Counted from the stretch's first letter, positions 25,532 through 34,771 are shown. The stretch: DNA of 64,000 bases from Paenibacillus macerans (GCF_900454495.1 NZ_UGSI01000001.1:1798001-1862000), one strand, 5' to 3'. The notes: a model not told the origin generated them from the sequence alone. Translations and numbers: made by a program.

Positions 25532-26947
25532 TTATTTCAAGTAGGTGCCCTGTACCAGCGGCTTCACTTTCGTCTCCACTTCTTTCATCGCCGCTTCGGC
25601 CATTTTCTCGCCAAGCCACACTTGATCGAGCGCGGCCGATACCGCGGCGTCGATTTCCACGAAGTTTTTGACGTTGTTTTCCGGCGACGGCTCGGCATGC
25701 TCATAGGTGGAGCGCATCACGGCATCCTGGAAACCAGCCGGTCTTCCGGGCAGCTCTTCGTTCGCCCACTCGTCGATCAGCTGCGGATCCTCGTACCATT
25801 TATTGAGCTGCGGCATCCACAAACCTTGGTGCAAGTCGAGTACGTTTTGCGGATCGGTGAGGAATTTGGAGAACTCCCACGCCTCCTTAGGGTGCTGCGA
25901 ACTTTTGAAGATGATCAGCGAGCCGCCAAGGAAAAACGTTTTGTAGTCCTTGATGACCGGCAGCACGCCGACGCCCCAGTTAATGTTGGTTTTGCTCAAA
26001 TCGAGGTGGTTCCAGCTGCCGTCGATGACCATCGCCACTTTTTTGGACTGCAGCGCGGTCGCCGGAGCGGGAATGCTGCTGGCCTGCACCGGCGATGGCG
26101 AGACGTGGTGCACGTTAATTAAATCGGCTATTCTCTGCAGCGCTTCGGTCGCCTCCGGTTTGGACAACCCGAATTCCTTGCCGTCCGCCGTCAGATAATC
26201 CCCGCCGTTGGAGAGAACCATCGGCATATAAGACGACCAGCCGAGGCTGAGTTTAACGCCGTATTGCTTGATGTTCTTCGGATCGAAGCCCGGATCGTCC
26301 GGATGCTTGCCGTTCCGGTCGAGCGTCAGCTTTTTGGCCGCGTCCACGAACTCGTCCCAGGTCCACGCTTCCTCCGCCTTGGTAGGCGGCAGTTCCACTC
26401 CCGCTTCCTTGAACATATCCGCGTTGTACATCAAGGAAGGGACGACGGACGCCTGATACGGTCCGGCGCTTTTATCCTTGTCCCAGTTCCACCAGGCATA
26501 CTCCAGGTAATCCTCTTTCTTGATGCTCGGATCATCTTTCATTAAATCAAAGAAGTTGTAAATCAGACCCTCCTCGCCCATTTTCAGCTTCCAGGCGGCC
26601 GAATAGCTGATATCCGGCGCCTCGTTGCCGGCGACCATGGCGTTGAGCTTCTGCAGAAAATCCGTGCCCGGAATATGGATCGGGTTGATGGTGATGTTCG
26701 GATGTTTCTGCTCGAAGGCTTTGATCGCCGATTCCACCGCTTTCTTTTCCTCCGGGCTGCCCCAGAACGTGAACTTCAGCGTTACTTTTTCTCCGTTTTT
26801 CCCGCCGTCCGCCTTGGTGTTCTCGCCGCCTTGTTGTCCCTGGTTCGCTGGCGAACCGCTTCCCCCCGTTCCGCAAGCGGTTACAAAAAGCGCCAGAATG
26901 GTTAGGAAAACAAACAGCGTTTTTAATTTGCCGGATTTTGCTTGCAT
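25532..26947 (-). CDS. Sugar ABC transporter substrate-binding lipoprotein
   Basis: 471 residues, lipobox LFVTAC with Cys25, then a Gly/Asn/Lys-rich linker and a family 1 extracellular solute-binding fold. That fold shows TLKFTFWGSPEEKKAVESAI, FEQKHPNITINPIHIPG, DAAKKLT and AMVIDGSW. Anchored outside the membrane, it would deliver an oligosaccharide to the two permeases downstream. About 190 bases separate it from the kinase gene. These carry a -10-like element and a cre-like site, so the transporter genes have their own promoter, probably activated by the YesN-like regulator. Confidence 0.9.
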   Translation of the reverse strand: MQAKSGKLKTLFVFLTILALFVTACGTGGSGSPANQGQQGGENTKADGGKNGEKVTLKFTFWGSPEEKKAVESAIKAFEQKHPNITINPIHIPGTDFLQKLNAMVAGNEAPDISYSAAWKLKMGEEGLIYNFFDLMKDDPSIKKEDYLEYAWWNWDKDKSAGPYQASVVPSLMYNADMFKEAGVELPPTKAEEAWTWDEFVDAAKKLTLDRNGKHPDDPGFDPKNIKQYGVKLSLGWSSYMPMVLSNGGDYLTADGKEFGLSKPEATEALQRIADLINVHHVSPSPVQASSIPAPATALQSKKVAMVIDGSWNHLDLSKTNINWGVGVLPVIKDYKTFFLGGSLIIFKSSQHPKEAWEFSKFLTDPQNVLDLHQGLWMPQLNKWYEDPQLIDEWANEELPGRPAGFQDAVMRSTYEHAEPSPENNVKNFVEIDAAVSAALDQVWLGEKMAEAAMKEVETKVKPLVQGTYLK

Positions 26948-26970
26948 GTGCTGATCCCCCCGCTTAAAAA

Positions 26971-27002
26971 TGTAAGCGCTGCAGTCGCTTGTTTTTATTG
27001 TA
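26971..27002 (-). promoter_or_regulatory. Transporter promoter with cre-like site
   Basis: On the minus strand TACAAT (complement at 26997-27002) is a plausible -10 lacking a good -35, as expected for an AraC-type activated promoter. Just downstream, TGTAAGCGCTGCAG (26971-26984) resembles the CcpA box at about 11 of 14 positions and would act as a roadblock. Its core matches the site at 18435. Confidence 0.4.
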
Positions 27003-27135
27003 GAATCGCCGCTCCCGAAAACCTATGGGACGTTTTTTCGTTTCCTGGACGATTTTTCGATCAATTCAAGATTCGACGTCGATTCCGCTCCCTGAAACTA
27101 CTTCGTCATGGGAAGACGCTTTTTGAACATCCTCT

Positions 27136-28917
27136 TTAAGGCTTTCGATACGGGATAACCAGCTTTACCCGCGTCCCCAGCTCGGGAACGGATTCGATGC
27201 CGATGCCGTAACGGCTGCCGTAGAGCAGCTTGACCCGCTTATCGACGTTTTTGATCCCAATGTTGGCGGAGTCTTCGGCCAGCACCTCCTTGAGGCGTTC
27301 CGGCATAATCCCGCAGCCGTTGTCCTCCACGCAGAACTCGATATCGTCCCCCTGCCGGCGCCCGTAGATCGTAATCAGTCCGCCGCTCTCCATATCCCCG
27401 AACCCGTGGATGATCGCATTTTCCACCAGCGGTTGCAGGAACAGTTTCGGCACGCTGGCTTCCTGCAGCTCCGGCGCGATGTCGAAGTCGACCCGGAAAC
27501 GGTGTTCATAACGGTTGGACATGATGACGATATAATCCTTCAGCCAGCCGATATCCGCGGAAAGCGGCATCGAATCCTTGCGGTTGTCCGTCGTATAATG
27601 CAGCATCCGCGACAAGCTGACCAGCATTTTGCTGACCTGCTCTTTCTCCCCGTAAACGGCCATCCAGTTGATGATATTCAGCGTATTGTACAAAAAGTGG
27701 GGGTTAAGCTGGACATTCAGCGCCATGATTTCCGTTTCGCGCTCCCTCAGTTTGACGACATAATTTTCTTCGATCAGCTGCTTCACTTTCTCGTTCATGC
27801 TGTTGAATTTCATCAGCACATGCCCCAGCTCGTCTTTCCCTTCCACCTTGATTTTGGCGTTGAAATCGCCGCCCCCGACCCGCTTGATCGCAAGCAGCAG
27901 CTTGCTGACCGGCGAAGAAATCCGCATGGATATCAAATAGGCGAACAACAGCGAAAGCAGCAGCAGCGAAGCACCCAACGTGATGATAAAAAAGGTGATC
28001 GTTTGTCCGATATCCTTAGTCAGCGCGCCGGGGGGAATCAGTACGACCGAGGTCCAGCCCGTGATCCCGGACACCGCGTAACAGGCGATCATCCGTTTCC
28101 CGTCCACCGTAACGTAGGAAGCTCCGCTGCCGCGGCTCCGCACCTCGGCTAGCCAGGGAATGGACAGCTTGTGTCCGACGAGCTCCGTTTGCGCATGGGA
28201 AATGATCGTGCCGTCTGCGCTGGCCACCACAAATACCGCGCCATCGATCGGAACGCTATCCCGGAAAATATCGGCATAGACGCCGTCCCGGAAATTCATC
28301 ACGAGAATCGGCTTCTCCGTTCCTTCCCCAGCCCGCACGATCGCATCATTACGAACGCAGGAAGGATTCATCTGCCGGACGGCGGAAAATAAATAGCGGT
28401 AATCGATGTCGGCGCCGGCCAAATCCGGCAATTGGTGCATCCGGCTATAGTCATAGGTTGGCACCCAAGCCAGACGCCCCTTTTGCTCGGCCGCCCGTCT
28501 ATACAGCTCGGATTCGTAAAAATGATCCGGCGGATACGTATTGCGCGCTTTGCTTCCATAAACAAAAGCCCGGGTCACAAGCTCCACCGAATACAAATCC
28601 CGGGATGGCGAAAAATAACGGTTCAAAATTTGCGTGACCCGTTTATTCGTCTGCAGTAGTTCGCTTTCGGCCGGGGCGGGGCCGTCAAAAATTTGAAACA
28701 AGTCGCATTCCACCATCAGGGAGAGGCTGTCGTCCTCGATGATTTTCAGCCGTTCGTCGATGAGTTGATTGTTTTTTTGCACGATTTCCGTCACGTTATC
28801 CCGGGCCAGCTTAAGCATGATATTTTTGCTTGCGTAATAGGAGCCCGTCCCCAAGGTGGCCAGAGGCAGCGTAATCAAAACGATGTAGGATAAAATCAGC
28901 TTGTTTTTCAGTCTCAT
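27136..28917 (-). CDS. YesM-type sensor histidine kinase
   Basis: 593 residues. A membrane helix (about 7-28) leads to a large extracellular Cache-like sensor (30-300), then a second helix (305-330), a HAMP domain (RISSPVSKLLLAIKRVGGGDF), a His_kinase dimerisation motif LNVQLNPHFLYNTLNIINW with phospho-His407, and an ATPase domain (FLQPLVENAIIHGF, VEDNGCGI). This is the LytS/YesM class that pairs with YesN-type AraC regulators. It follows the regulator gene by seven bases. It likely senses the sugar outside the cell, alone or through the binding protein. Confidence 0.9.
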   Translation of the reverse strand: MRLKNKLILSYIVLITLPLATLGTGSYYASKNIMLKLARDNVTEIVQKNNQLIDERLKIIEDDSLSLMVECDLFQIFDGPAPAESELLQTNKRVTQILNRYFSPSRDLYSVELVTRAFVYGSKARNTYPPDHFYESELYRRAAEQKGRLAWVPTYDYSRMHQLPDLAGADIDYRYLFSAVRQMNPSCVRNDAIVRAGEGTEKPILVMNFRDGVYADIFRDSVPIDGAVFVVASADGTIISHAQTELVGHKLSIPWLAEVRSRGSGASYVTVDGKRMIACYAVSGITGWTSVVLIPPGALTKDIGQTITFFIITLGASLLLLSLLFAYLISMRISSPVSKLLLAIKRVGGGDFNAKIKVEGKDELGHVLMKFNSMNEKVKQLIEENYVVKLRERETEIMALNVQLNPHFLYNTLNIINWMAVYGEKEQVSKMLVSLSRMLHYTTDNRKDSMPLSADIGWLKDYIVIMSNRYEHRFRVDFDIAPELQEASVPKLFLQPLVENAIIHGFGDMESGGLITIYGRRQGDDIEFCVEDNGCGIMPERLKEVLAEDSANIGIKNVDKRVKLLYGSRYGIGIESVPELGTRVKLVIPYRKP

Positions 28918-28924
28918 GGCGCAC

Positions 28925-30532
28925 CTACAGCAGGTCTTTCTTGCGGAATTCCTCCGGTGAAAAGCCGGTTTCCCGCTTGAAGATCCGGGTAAAATAACCT
29001 GCGTCCCTGAAGCCCACGCTTTGGGCGATCTCGGAAATTTTCCGGCTCCCGTCCTTGAGCATTTCCTTGGCTTTCTCCATTCTCAGCCGCAGCAAATATT
29101 CGGTAAACGTCATCGACGTATGCGCTTTAAAGAAGCTGCTGAAATAAGCGGGGCTGAAAAAGAACCGCCTGGCCACCGTTTCGAGCGCGAGATCCTCCAT
29201 GTAATGCTCCGCCAGATAAGCCCGGCACAGCTCGATAATCCGCTCGTTTTTATGGTTTTTCCGGTCCGCGATCCCCTCGATAATCCGGTTCACATAATCA
29301 GCCGCTTTCACCTGGAGTTCATCCAGCGTAGAACAGGAGGGAAACCGAAATTCCATCTCGGACACGATATTGCCCGCTTCCTCCCTCCGCAATGACGTTC
29401 CATTGGCCTTAACCAGGTTGACCAGCACATACAAAATGCTGCGCTTGAACTGGGCGGGAGCAGGATAGCCGCCTTCCAGAAGCCGCCGTACCAGCAAGTC
29501 CAACGCCTCCCGCGCCTTGTCCCGATTCCCGCCCGCCACCGCGTCCGCGATGCCGAAATCGTCGGGAACCCAAGGCAAAGACGGCTTTTGCGGGTTGTAA
29601 GCAATTTCACTATGGATGACAAGTTTCCCGTTCCCGCTATAAAACGTAAAGTCCAGCGCATTCAACGCTTGTGCGAAGGAACGGGGCGCTTCGCGGCGCA
29701 GATCATTAACCCCGTCGCCTACGCCGATGGATACGGTAAGCTCGAACTCCATACGAACCTGTTCGATAAATTGAGTTAACCGCTCAACTTCCTTTTTCAT
29801 CAGCCATTCCAGGGAATGCGAAGGCGCAATGACGGAGACAAGCATAGGCTCGTCTCCCTCCAGGTAAAAGGAAATGGCCGGGCCGATCGGTTCGGTGACC
29901 TGGCGCATCCAGCTCTTGAAGCTGGTTTTGACTTCGGCGAATTCCTCGCCTTGATACATCTGTTCGACCTCGGATTTGGAAAACTTGGAGATCCATACAA
30001 ATCCGACCTGTCCCTGCGGGACCAAACGTTCAATTTCCCGCAGCTCGTCTTCATTCGCCGCCGACCGCACCCAGCGGCTAAGCAGATGCTGTTCGTACAC
30101 TGGAATGGCCGAACTCAGCTGCTCCTTCAGGCTCGCACCATCTTGAAGGCGCATCCGCTCTTGCTCGATGGCGGCGTCCAGCTTGTCCAGCATCTCTGCC
30201 ATATCACTCAGTTCCAGAGGTTTAAGCAGGTAATCGAACGCGCCGAGCTTCAGGGCCTGTCTGGCATAATCGAAGTGTCCGTACACGCTCAGGATGACGA
30301 TTTTCATCGGCTCGCTCCGCGCTTGTAAATGCTCGATCATCGTCAGACCATCCATATTGGGCATGCGGATATCCGTAAATATCATATCAATCCGGTTGTC
30401 CAGAGCGACGCGCAAGGCCTCCTCCCCATCCTTGGCCATAAAGATTCGGTAGTCCGGCCGCAGCGTCTTGATCATGTCGGCAATCCCGCGGCGATGCCGC
30501 GGCTCGTCATCCGCTACCAGCACATGGAACAT
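28925..30532 (-). CDS. YesN-type response regulator with AraC domain
   Basis: 535 residues. The receiver domain has ADDE and phospho-Asp54 in IFTDIRMPNMDG. A long central linker region follows. The C-terminal two-HTH AraC domain (about 430-535) contains YMEDLALETVARRFFFSPAYFSSFFKAHTSMTFTEYL and ISEIAQSVGFRDAGYFTRIFKRETGFSPEEFR. GGGGAGG precedes the start. Encoded just upstream of its kinase and downstream of the ROK kinase gene; it should activate the transporter and GH172 genes. Confidence 0.9.
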   Translation of the reverse strand: MFHVLVADDEPRHRRGIADMIKTLRPDYRIFMAKDGEEALRVALDNRIDMIFTDIRMPNMDGLTMIEHLQARSEPMKIVILSVYGHFDYARQALKLGAFDYLLKPLELSDMAEMLDKLDAAIEQERMRLQDGASLKEQLSSAIPVYEQHLLSRWVRSAANEDELREIERLVPQGQVGFVWISKFSKSEVEQMYQGEEFAEVKTSFKSWMRQVTEPIGPAISFYLEGDEPMLVSVIAPSHSLEWLMKKEVERLTQFIEQVRMEFELTVSIGVGDGVNDLRREAPRSFAQALNALDFTFYSGNGKLVIHSEIAYNPQKPSLPWVPDDFGIADAVAGGNRDKAREALDLLVRRLLEGGYPAPAQFKRSILYVLVNLVKANGTSLRREEAGNIVSEMEFRFPSCSTLDELQVKAADYVNRIIEGIADRKNHKNERIIELCRAYLAEHYMEDLALETVARRFFFSPAYFSSFFKAHTSMTFTEYLLRLRMEKAKEMLKDGSRKISEIAQSVGFRDAGYFTRIFKRETGFSPEEFRKKDLL

Positions 30533-30594
30533 CGTATTCCTCCCCTTCCGTGGTCAAGATAGAACCAACTGATTACGGCGAAAATATCGTGAAC

Positions 30595-31476
30595 TCATGC
30601 CGACAAACCGGCAGCCTCGATGCCAAGCGCCAGCGCCCCGCACAATCCGGCATTGTCGCTAAGGCCCGGCGGTACGATATAGTTGTCCAAACCGTCACGG
30701 ATCGCCGGTGATGCGACATATCCGTTTAAGATTTGAGTAACCTCCTTGCGGATGAGCGAGAACAACTGCTTCTGATGCATGACCCCGCCGCCAAGAATCA
30801 CCTTTTTCGGTGATAGCAGCAAAATAACCCCCGAAAGAGCCTGCGCCAGATAATAAGCTTCCATCTCCCAAGCCTGATGACCGCCCGGCAGTTCGCTTCC
30901 TTTCACTCCCCAGCGTTTCTCCAGCGCGGGTCCGCTGGCCATGCCCTCCAGGCAATCGCCATGATAAGGACACAAACCACCGAAGCTATCCTCCGGGTGC
31001 CGCCGGATCAAAACATGTCCCCCTTCCGGATGGACCAGTCCGTGGACCAGCTTGCCTTCCGTGTACACTCCGACGCCGACGCCGGTCCCTACCGTATAGT
31101 AAACGCAGCTATCCAATCCCTTAGCCGCTCCCCACTTCACCTCGCCGAAAACCGCGGCGTTCACGTCGGTATCGAAACCGATCGGTACCGGGTAATTGTC
31201 TTTCATGTACCCGACGATGTCAAAGCCTGACCATCCCGGTTTCGGCGTCGTAGTCACCCGTCCGAAAGTGGGACTGGTACGATCCAGATCAATCGGCCCG
31301 AAAGACCCGATTCCGATCGCCTCAACACCTTTGCCGTGAAAAAATAAAACCGCTTGCTCCAGCGTTTTTTCCGGCGCCTCCGTCGGAAAACTGATCCGGT
31401 CCAGAATTTCCCCCTTTTCATTCCCGACCCCGCATATGAATTTCGTGCCTCCCGCTTCAATAGCGCCAATTCGCAT
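30595..31476 (-). CDS. ROK-family sugar kinase, probably fructokinase
   Basis: 293 residues. The N-terminal phosphate motif is GAIEAGGTKFICGVG. Then come DVNAAVFGEVKWGAAKG with the catalytic Asp, YYTVGTGVGVG, and the ROK zinc motif around HPEDSFGGLCPYHGDCLEGMASGPA. The opening and zinc region closely resemble Bacillota fructokinases (ScrK/GmuE type) rather than glucokinases. It would phosphorylate fructose freed by the GH32 and GH172 enzymes. It is the first gene of the minus-strand unit and faces the GH32-like gene over a shared regulatory region containing two operator-like palindromes and two cre-like boxes. Confidence 0.85.
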   Translation of the reverse strand: MRIGAIEAGGTKFICGVGNEKGEILDRISFPTEAPEKTLEQAVLFFHGKGVEAIGIGSFGPIDLDRTSPTFGRVTTTPKPGWSGFDIVGYMKDNYPVPIGFDTDVNAAVFGEVKWGAAKGLDSCVYYTVGTGVGVGVYTEGKLVHGLVHPEGGHVLIRRHPEDSFGGLCPYHGDCLEGMASGPALEKRWGVKGSELPGGHQAWEMEAYYLAQALSGVILLLSPKKVILGGGVMHQKQLFSLIRKEVTQILNGYVASPAIRDGLDNYIVPPGLSDNAGLCGALALGIEAAGLSA

Positions 31477-31499
31477 ACTTAAACTCCTCCTCTTAAAAC

Positions 31500-31513
31500 T
31501 GCAAGTGCTTTCA
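31500..31513 (-). promoter_or_regulatory. cre site in the leader of the ROK kinase gene
   Basis: On the minus strand TGAAAGCACTTGCA matches the CcpA consensus TGWAARCGYTWNCW at 13 of 14 positions. It is 24 bases before the ROK start codon, a typical roadblock position for catabolite repression. Confidence 0.55.
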
Positions 31514-31531
31514 CAATTATTTTACTATTTT

Positions 31532-31545
31532 GACAAACGTTTTAC
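31532..31545 (-). promoter_or_regulatory. LacI-type operator, imperfect copy
   Basis: On the minus strand GTAAAACGTTTGTC matches the perfect palindrome at 31644-31657 in 12 of 14 positions. Together the two sites bracket the divergent promoters of the ROK and GH32-like genes. The probable binder is the LacI protein encoded at 37693. Confidence 0.5.
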
Positions 31546-31601
31546 CATACTGATTTTAATACCGTGATATCAATTTACATAAATACTATTTATTTAGTAA
31601 A

Positions 31602-31615
31602 TGTAAACGTTGACA
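31602..31615 (+). promoter_or_regulatory. cre-like site overlapping the GH32-operon -35
   Basis: TGTAAACGTTGACA matches the CcpA consensus at 13 of 14 positions. Its last six bases are a perfect TTGACA -35 hexamer (31610-31615). TATGAT at 31635-31640 can serve as -10, with a long 19-base spacer. CcpA bound here would exclude RNA polymerase. Confidence 0.5.
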
Positions 31616-31643
31616 ACTTAAAAACTTATGTTATTATGATTTT

Positions 31644-31657
31644 GTAAAACGTTTTAC
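31644..31657 (+). promoter_or_regulatory. Perfect LacI-type operator palindrome
   Basis: GTAAAACGTTTTAC is a perfect 14-base palindrome with the central CG typical of LacI/GalR operators. It lies just after the -10 element, covering the expected transcription start of the GH32-like operon, whose last gene encodes a LacI regulator. Confidence 0.65.
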
Positions 31658-31674
31658 TAAATGGAGATGACACG

Positions 31675-33144
31675 ATGAAAAAAGTATTTTACAAACCGCA
31701 AGACGGATGGGTCGGCGATGTGATCCCGTTCTATGACAATGGAGAGTACAAACTCTACTATCTCCATGACCAAAGAGCCGGCGGCGATTATGGGAACCAT
31801 ACAACGTGGAACCTGATCACCACCAAAAACGGCCTGGATTTTGAGGATCACGGCGTGGCTTTGCCAAACGGCGGCGAAACCGAGCCGGACCGTAACGCCT
31901 ATACCGGTTCCGTAATCAAGGATCAAAACGGCATGTACCACCTTTTCTACACCGGGCATAATCCCAACCCTGAGTTTTGCGTGGACGGCAAGCCCTTGCA
32001 AGTTGTATTAAAGGCCACCGGAACCGACGGAATCAACTGGACCAAGGACACGAATTTCAAGCTTTATGGAGACGGCGTGATTTACGAGAAGTTCGATTGG
32101 CGCGATCCGTTCGTATTTTTCAACGAAAAACGGCGAGAGTACTGGATGCTGGTTACCTCAAGGCTGGTGAATTCCTCGGAAAAGAAAGGAGGGTGCATTG
32201 CCCTGCTCACTTCCGATGATCTCGTGCATTGGTGTTATCGGGAGCCGTTTTACAGCCCGGACAAGTACATTACCATGGAATGTCCCGATTATTTTCAAAT
32301 GGGAGACTGGCATTACTTGGTCTACTCGACGTTCAGCGAAAAGTTCGTAACGCATTACAAAAAAAGCAAAACTACCGAAGGCGTATATACTTCTCCGATC
32401 CCGGACACCTTTGACGGCAGAGGATTTTACGCAGCGAAAACGGCCTCGGACGGCCGGCAAAGATATGCTTTCGGCTGGGTGCCTTCCAAGCGGGGGGCAA
32501 GCGATTACGGCGATTGGGAATGGGCCGGTACCCTGGTTGTGCACGAGGTGTATCAAAGCGATAACGGCGATTTGCTGGTGAGGATGCCGCAAGCGGTCTA
32601 TGAGCATTTTAATAGTGAGACGAATCTCATCCCTGAAGCGGAGAAAAACTGCCGCCACGCCGAAAACCAAAGCGGCTTCGAACTGGAATCTCCCGACGGG
32701 CTGGCTTACCGCGTTTTCAATGAACTGTCCTCCCAAGTCCTGATCGAAGCCGAGTTTGCGGGCTGGGAAGAGACGAAAGATTTCGGCATCGCGCTGCGCA
32801 CCGACAAGTTGCTTGACAAAGGTTACTTCATTAAATTCGATCCGTTCCATAACCGGATCGCCTTCGATATGTGGCCGCGAACCAAGCCCGGTTTCTTTCA
32901 ATGGCAAATTGCCGGCGACAAACCGCAAATGATCGAGCTGGAGCGTCCTTTCCGCTTCGCGGAGCACAACCGGATCAGCATCAAGCTGATTTTGGAGGAC
33001 GATATTTTGTGCCTTTACGTCAACGACATGGTCGCAATGACCACACGGATCTACAACTTCAAAACCGGGCATCTCGGTTTTTTTGCGAACGAAGGTGCGG
33101 TTAAAGTTCAAAACGTTAGGCTCAAGACCAAAATCAATGCTTGA
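31675..33144 (+). CDS. GH32-like glycoside hydrolase (atypical subgroup)
   Basis: 489 residues, no signal peptide. The five-blade propeller motifs of GH32/GH68 enzymes are present in variant form. GWVGDVIPFY replaces WMNDPNG, keeping the nucleophile position as Asp15. RDP is at 143-145 (DWRDPFVF). ECP with acid/base Glu202 is in MECPDYF. A C-terminal beta-sandwich follows. Such enzymes release fructose from beta-fructosides; this subgroup's real substrate is unknown. The last four codons and stop lie within the dispersed repeat. It heads the operon with binding protein, permeases and GH172, under the palindrome at 31644. A broken paralogue lies at 39839. Confidence 0.8.
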   Translation: MKKVFYKPQDGWVGDVIPFYDNGEYKLYYLHDQRAGGDYGNHTTWNLITTKNGLDFEDHGVALPNGGETEPDRNAYTGSVIKDQNGMYHLFYTGHNPNPEFCVDGKPLQVVLKATGTDGINWTKDTNFKLYGDGVIYEKFDWRDPFVFFNEKRREYWMLVTSRLVNSSEKKGGCIALLTSDDLVHWCYREPFYSPDKYITMECPDYFQMGDWHYLVYSTFSEKFVTHYKKSKTTEGVYTSPIPDTFDGRGFYAAKTASDGRQRYAFGWVPSKRGASDYGDWEWAGTLVVHEVYQSDNGDLLVRMPQAVYEHFNSETNLIPEAEKNCRHAENQSGFELESPDGLAYRVFNELSSQVLIEAEFAGWEETKDFGIALRTDKLLDKGYFIKFDPFHNRIAFDMWPRTKPGFFQWQIAGDKPQMIELERPFRFAEHNRISIKLILEDDILCLYVNDMVAMTTRIYNFKTGHLGFFANEGAVKVQNVRLKTKINA

Positions 33145-33327
33145 CAAAATAAATGATGACGGAGATAAGGGGGTGTTGTCTTTCCAAACCACTTTGCACG
33201 ATTATCCCTCTGGTTCAGGAAGCCAAGTCACCCGATCAAACGGGATAATCGTGCAAAGCCTCCGAACGGCGAGTCTCGCTCCAGGCCACGGTCTGTTGCC
33301 AGCTTGACTGTCAAGCACTGATGATTA
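33130..33327 (+). repeat. Dispersed MITE-like repeat, copy B
   Basis: A 198-base copy of the element at 10236-10427, inverted with respect to it. The terminal inverted repeats are ATCAATGCTTGACA and TGTCAAGCACTGAT. A perfect 17-bp inverted repeat sits inside (CTTTGCACGATTATCCC at 33192-33208 against GGGATAATCGTGCAAAG at 33242-33258). Its first bases supply the stop codon of the GH32-like gene. It separates that gene from the binding-protein gene in what is otherwise an operon, so its RNA hairpin would lie between cistrons. Confidence 0.8.
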
Positions 33328-33363
33328 ACTTTTGAACCAAATTAAAAATGGAGGGGTATTGAA

Positions 33364-34713
33364 ATGGCAAGTAACAGAAATAGGTTAAAGGTCTTCTCTC
33401 TTATCGTCATCTCCGCATTGCTTGCAACCGCTCTCGCCGGCTGCGGCGGCTCGGCGGGCAAAAACGCCGGGAGCGGCGCGCAGGATCAGGGAAATTCATC
33501 CGAGGCGGGTTCAGGCAAAACGATTACCTGGCTGACGGCCCGGCCGGAGAACGGGGCGATCATTCAAACCGTTCGGGAGCTGGCGGACCGCTATGCGGAA
33601 GACCATCCCGGCTTCAAACTGGACATTCAAGTGACGGCGGACAGACCATCCTACTTGACCAAGCTGAGAACGCTCATCGCGTCCGGTGAAGTACCGGAAT
33701 TTATCGATACGGACGCCGATCCGTACGCCCAGGAACTGGCGGATGCCGGCATGCTGGTCGATATGAAGCAGTTTCTGGAGGAGCAAGGCTTGTACGATCA
33801 GTTCTACGAACCGGCGCTGAAATACCAGGAGCTGCCCGACGGACGTCTGTACCTTCTCCCCTTGGAATACCATCTGGAGATGACTTGGTACAACAAGAAA
33901 ATTTTCGCCGAAAATAACCTGGCCGTACCCAAAACGATCGACGATATGCTTGCGGTCAGCAAGGCGCTTAAAGACAAAGGCATTACCCCGATCGCCGTGG
34001 ACGGGGTCGATGTCTGGCCTGTACTGCGTTATGCGGCGATGATTCCATTCCGCGCCTCCGGGAACGAATTTGCCCGGAATCTGAGCCAGGGCAAGGCCAA
34101 AATGAGCGACGAAACCGGCATGCAAGCGGCGAATTTCGTCGCCAATATCGGCCAATACTTCCAGCAAGGCTTCGCCACCACGGATTACACGACCGCCAAA
34201 AACATGTTCCTGAGCGGCGAAGCGGCCATGTACCGGATGGGCACCTGGGAAATTCCGTCTTTCGTGGAAGAAAATCTGCCGGATAACCTGAAGGGAAATG
34301 TCGACTATTTCTATCTGCCAACCATGGCGGGCGCCAAAACGCCGGATAACGAGTTTTTCGGAAACAGCGGCATCGGCCTGGCCGCCACGGCCAGCAAGTT
34401 CGACGGAACCGCCAAGGACTTCTTAAGCTATGTCCTGAAAAACTACAGCGACGTCTACGTGGCTAAACAGCAAATGTCTCCGCTCAAATTTACGATTGAA
34501 GACGAGTCCAAGTTCTCCGAACTGTTCCTGCGGATCAAAAAGGATATGGACAATTACGGTTCGGAGTTTGCCAAGCCTTGGGATACGCTGCTCGACGCCA
34601 ACACGAACTCCGTCATGAGCGATTTGATCATGAAACTGGCCATGGGAGCCATGACGCCGGAGGAGTTCGCCAAACAAGTCGACGATACCATCGCTCAAAA
34701 CGCCGGCAACTAG
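33364..34713 (+). CDS. Sugar ABC transporter substrate-binding lipoprotein
   Basis: 449 residues, lipobox ALAGC with Cys27, and a Gly/Ser/Ala-rich linker. A family 1 solute-binding fold follows (ITWLTARPENGAIIQTVRELADRY, LYLLPLEYHLEMTWYNKKIF, FLSGEAAMYRMGTWE). GGAGGGG precedes the start. It would capture the oligosaccharide imported by the two permeases downstream. The dispersed repeat lies just upstream and an intercistronic hairpin follows. Both may raise or buffer its expression compared with neighbours, as binding proteins are usually needed in excess. Confidence 0.9.
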   Translation: MASNRNRLKVFSLIVISALLATALAGCGGSAGKNAGSGAQDQGNSSEAGSGKTITWLTARPENGAIIQTVRELADRYAEDHPGFKLDIQVTADRPSYLTKLRTLIASGEVPEFIDTDADPYAQELADAGMLVDMKQFLEEQGLYDQFYEPALKYQELPDGRLYLLPLEYHLEMTWYNKKIFAENNLAVPKTIDDMLAVSKALKDKGITPIAVDGVDVWPVLRYAAMIPFRASGNEFARNLSQGKAKMSDETGMQAANFVANIGQYFQQGFATTDYTTAKNMFLSGEAAMYRMGTWEIPSFVEENLPDNLKGNVDYFYLPTMAGAKTPDNEFFGNSGIGLAATASKFDGTAKDFLSYVLKNYSDVYVAKQQMSPLKFTIEDESKFSELFLRIKKDMDNYGSEFAKPWDTLLDANTNSVMSDLIMKLAMGAMTPEEFAKQVDDTIAQNAGN

Positions 34714-34732
34714 ATGCCTGCGTTCAGACAAA

Positions 34733-34771
34733 CTGCTCCCCGCCCGGTCCTCCCAAGGTCCGGGTGGGCAG
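34733..34771 (+). terminator. Intercistronic hairpin after the binding-protein gene
   Basis: CTGC...CCGCCCGG (34733-34747) pairs with CCGGGTGG...GCAG (34760-34771), with a small bulge and a G-U pair. A weak T run follows. A leaky terminator or mRNA-stabilising hairpin here would make binding protein more abundant than the permeases. Confidence 0.5.
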
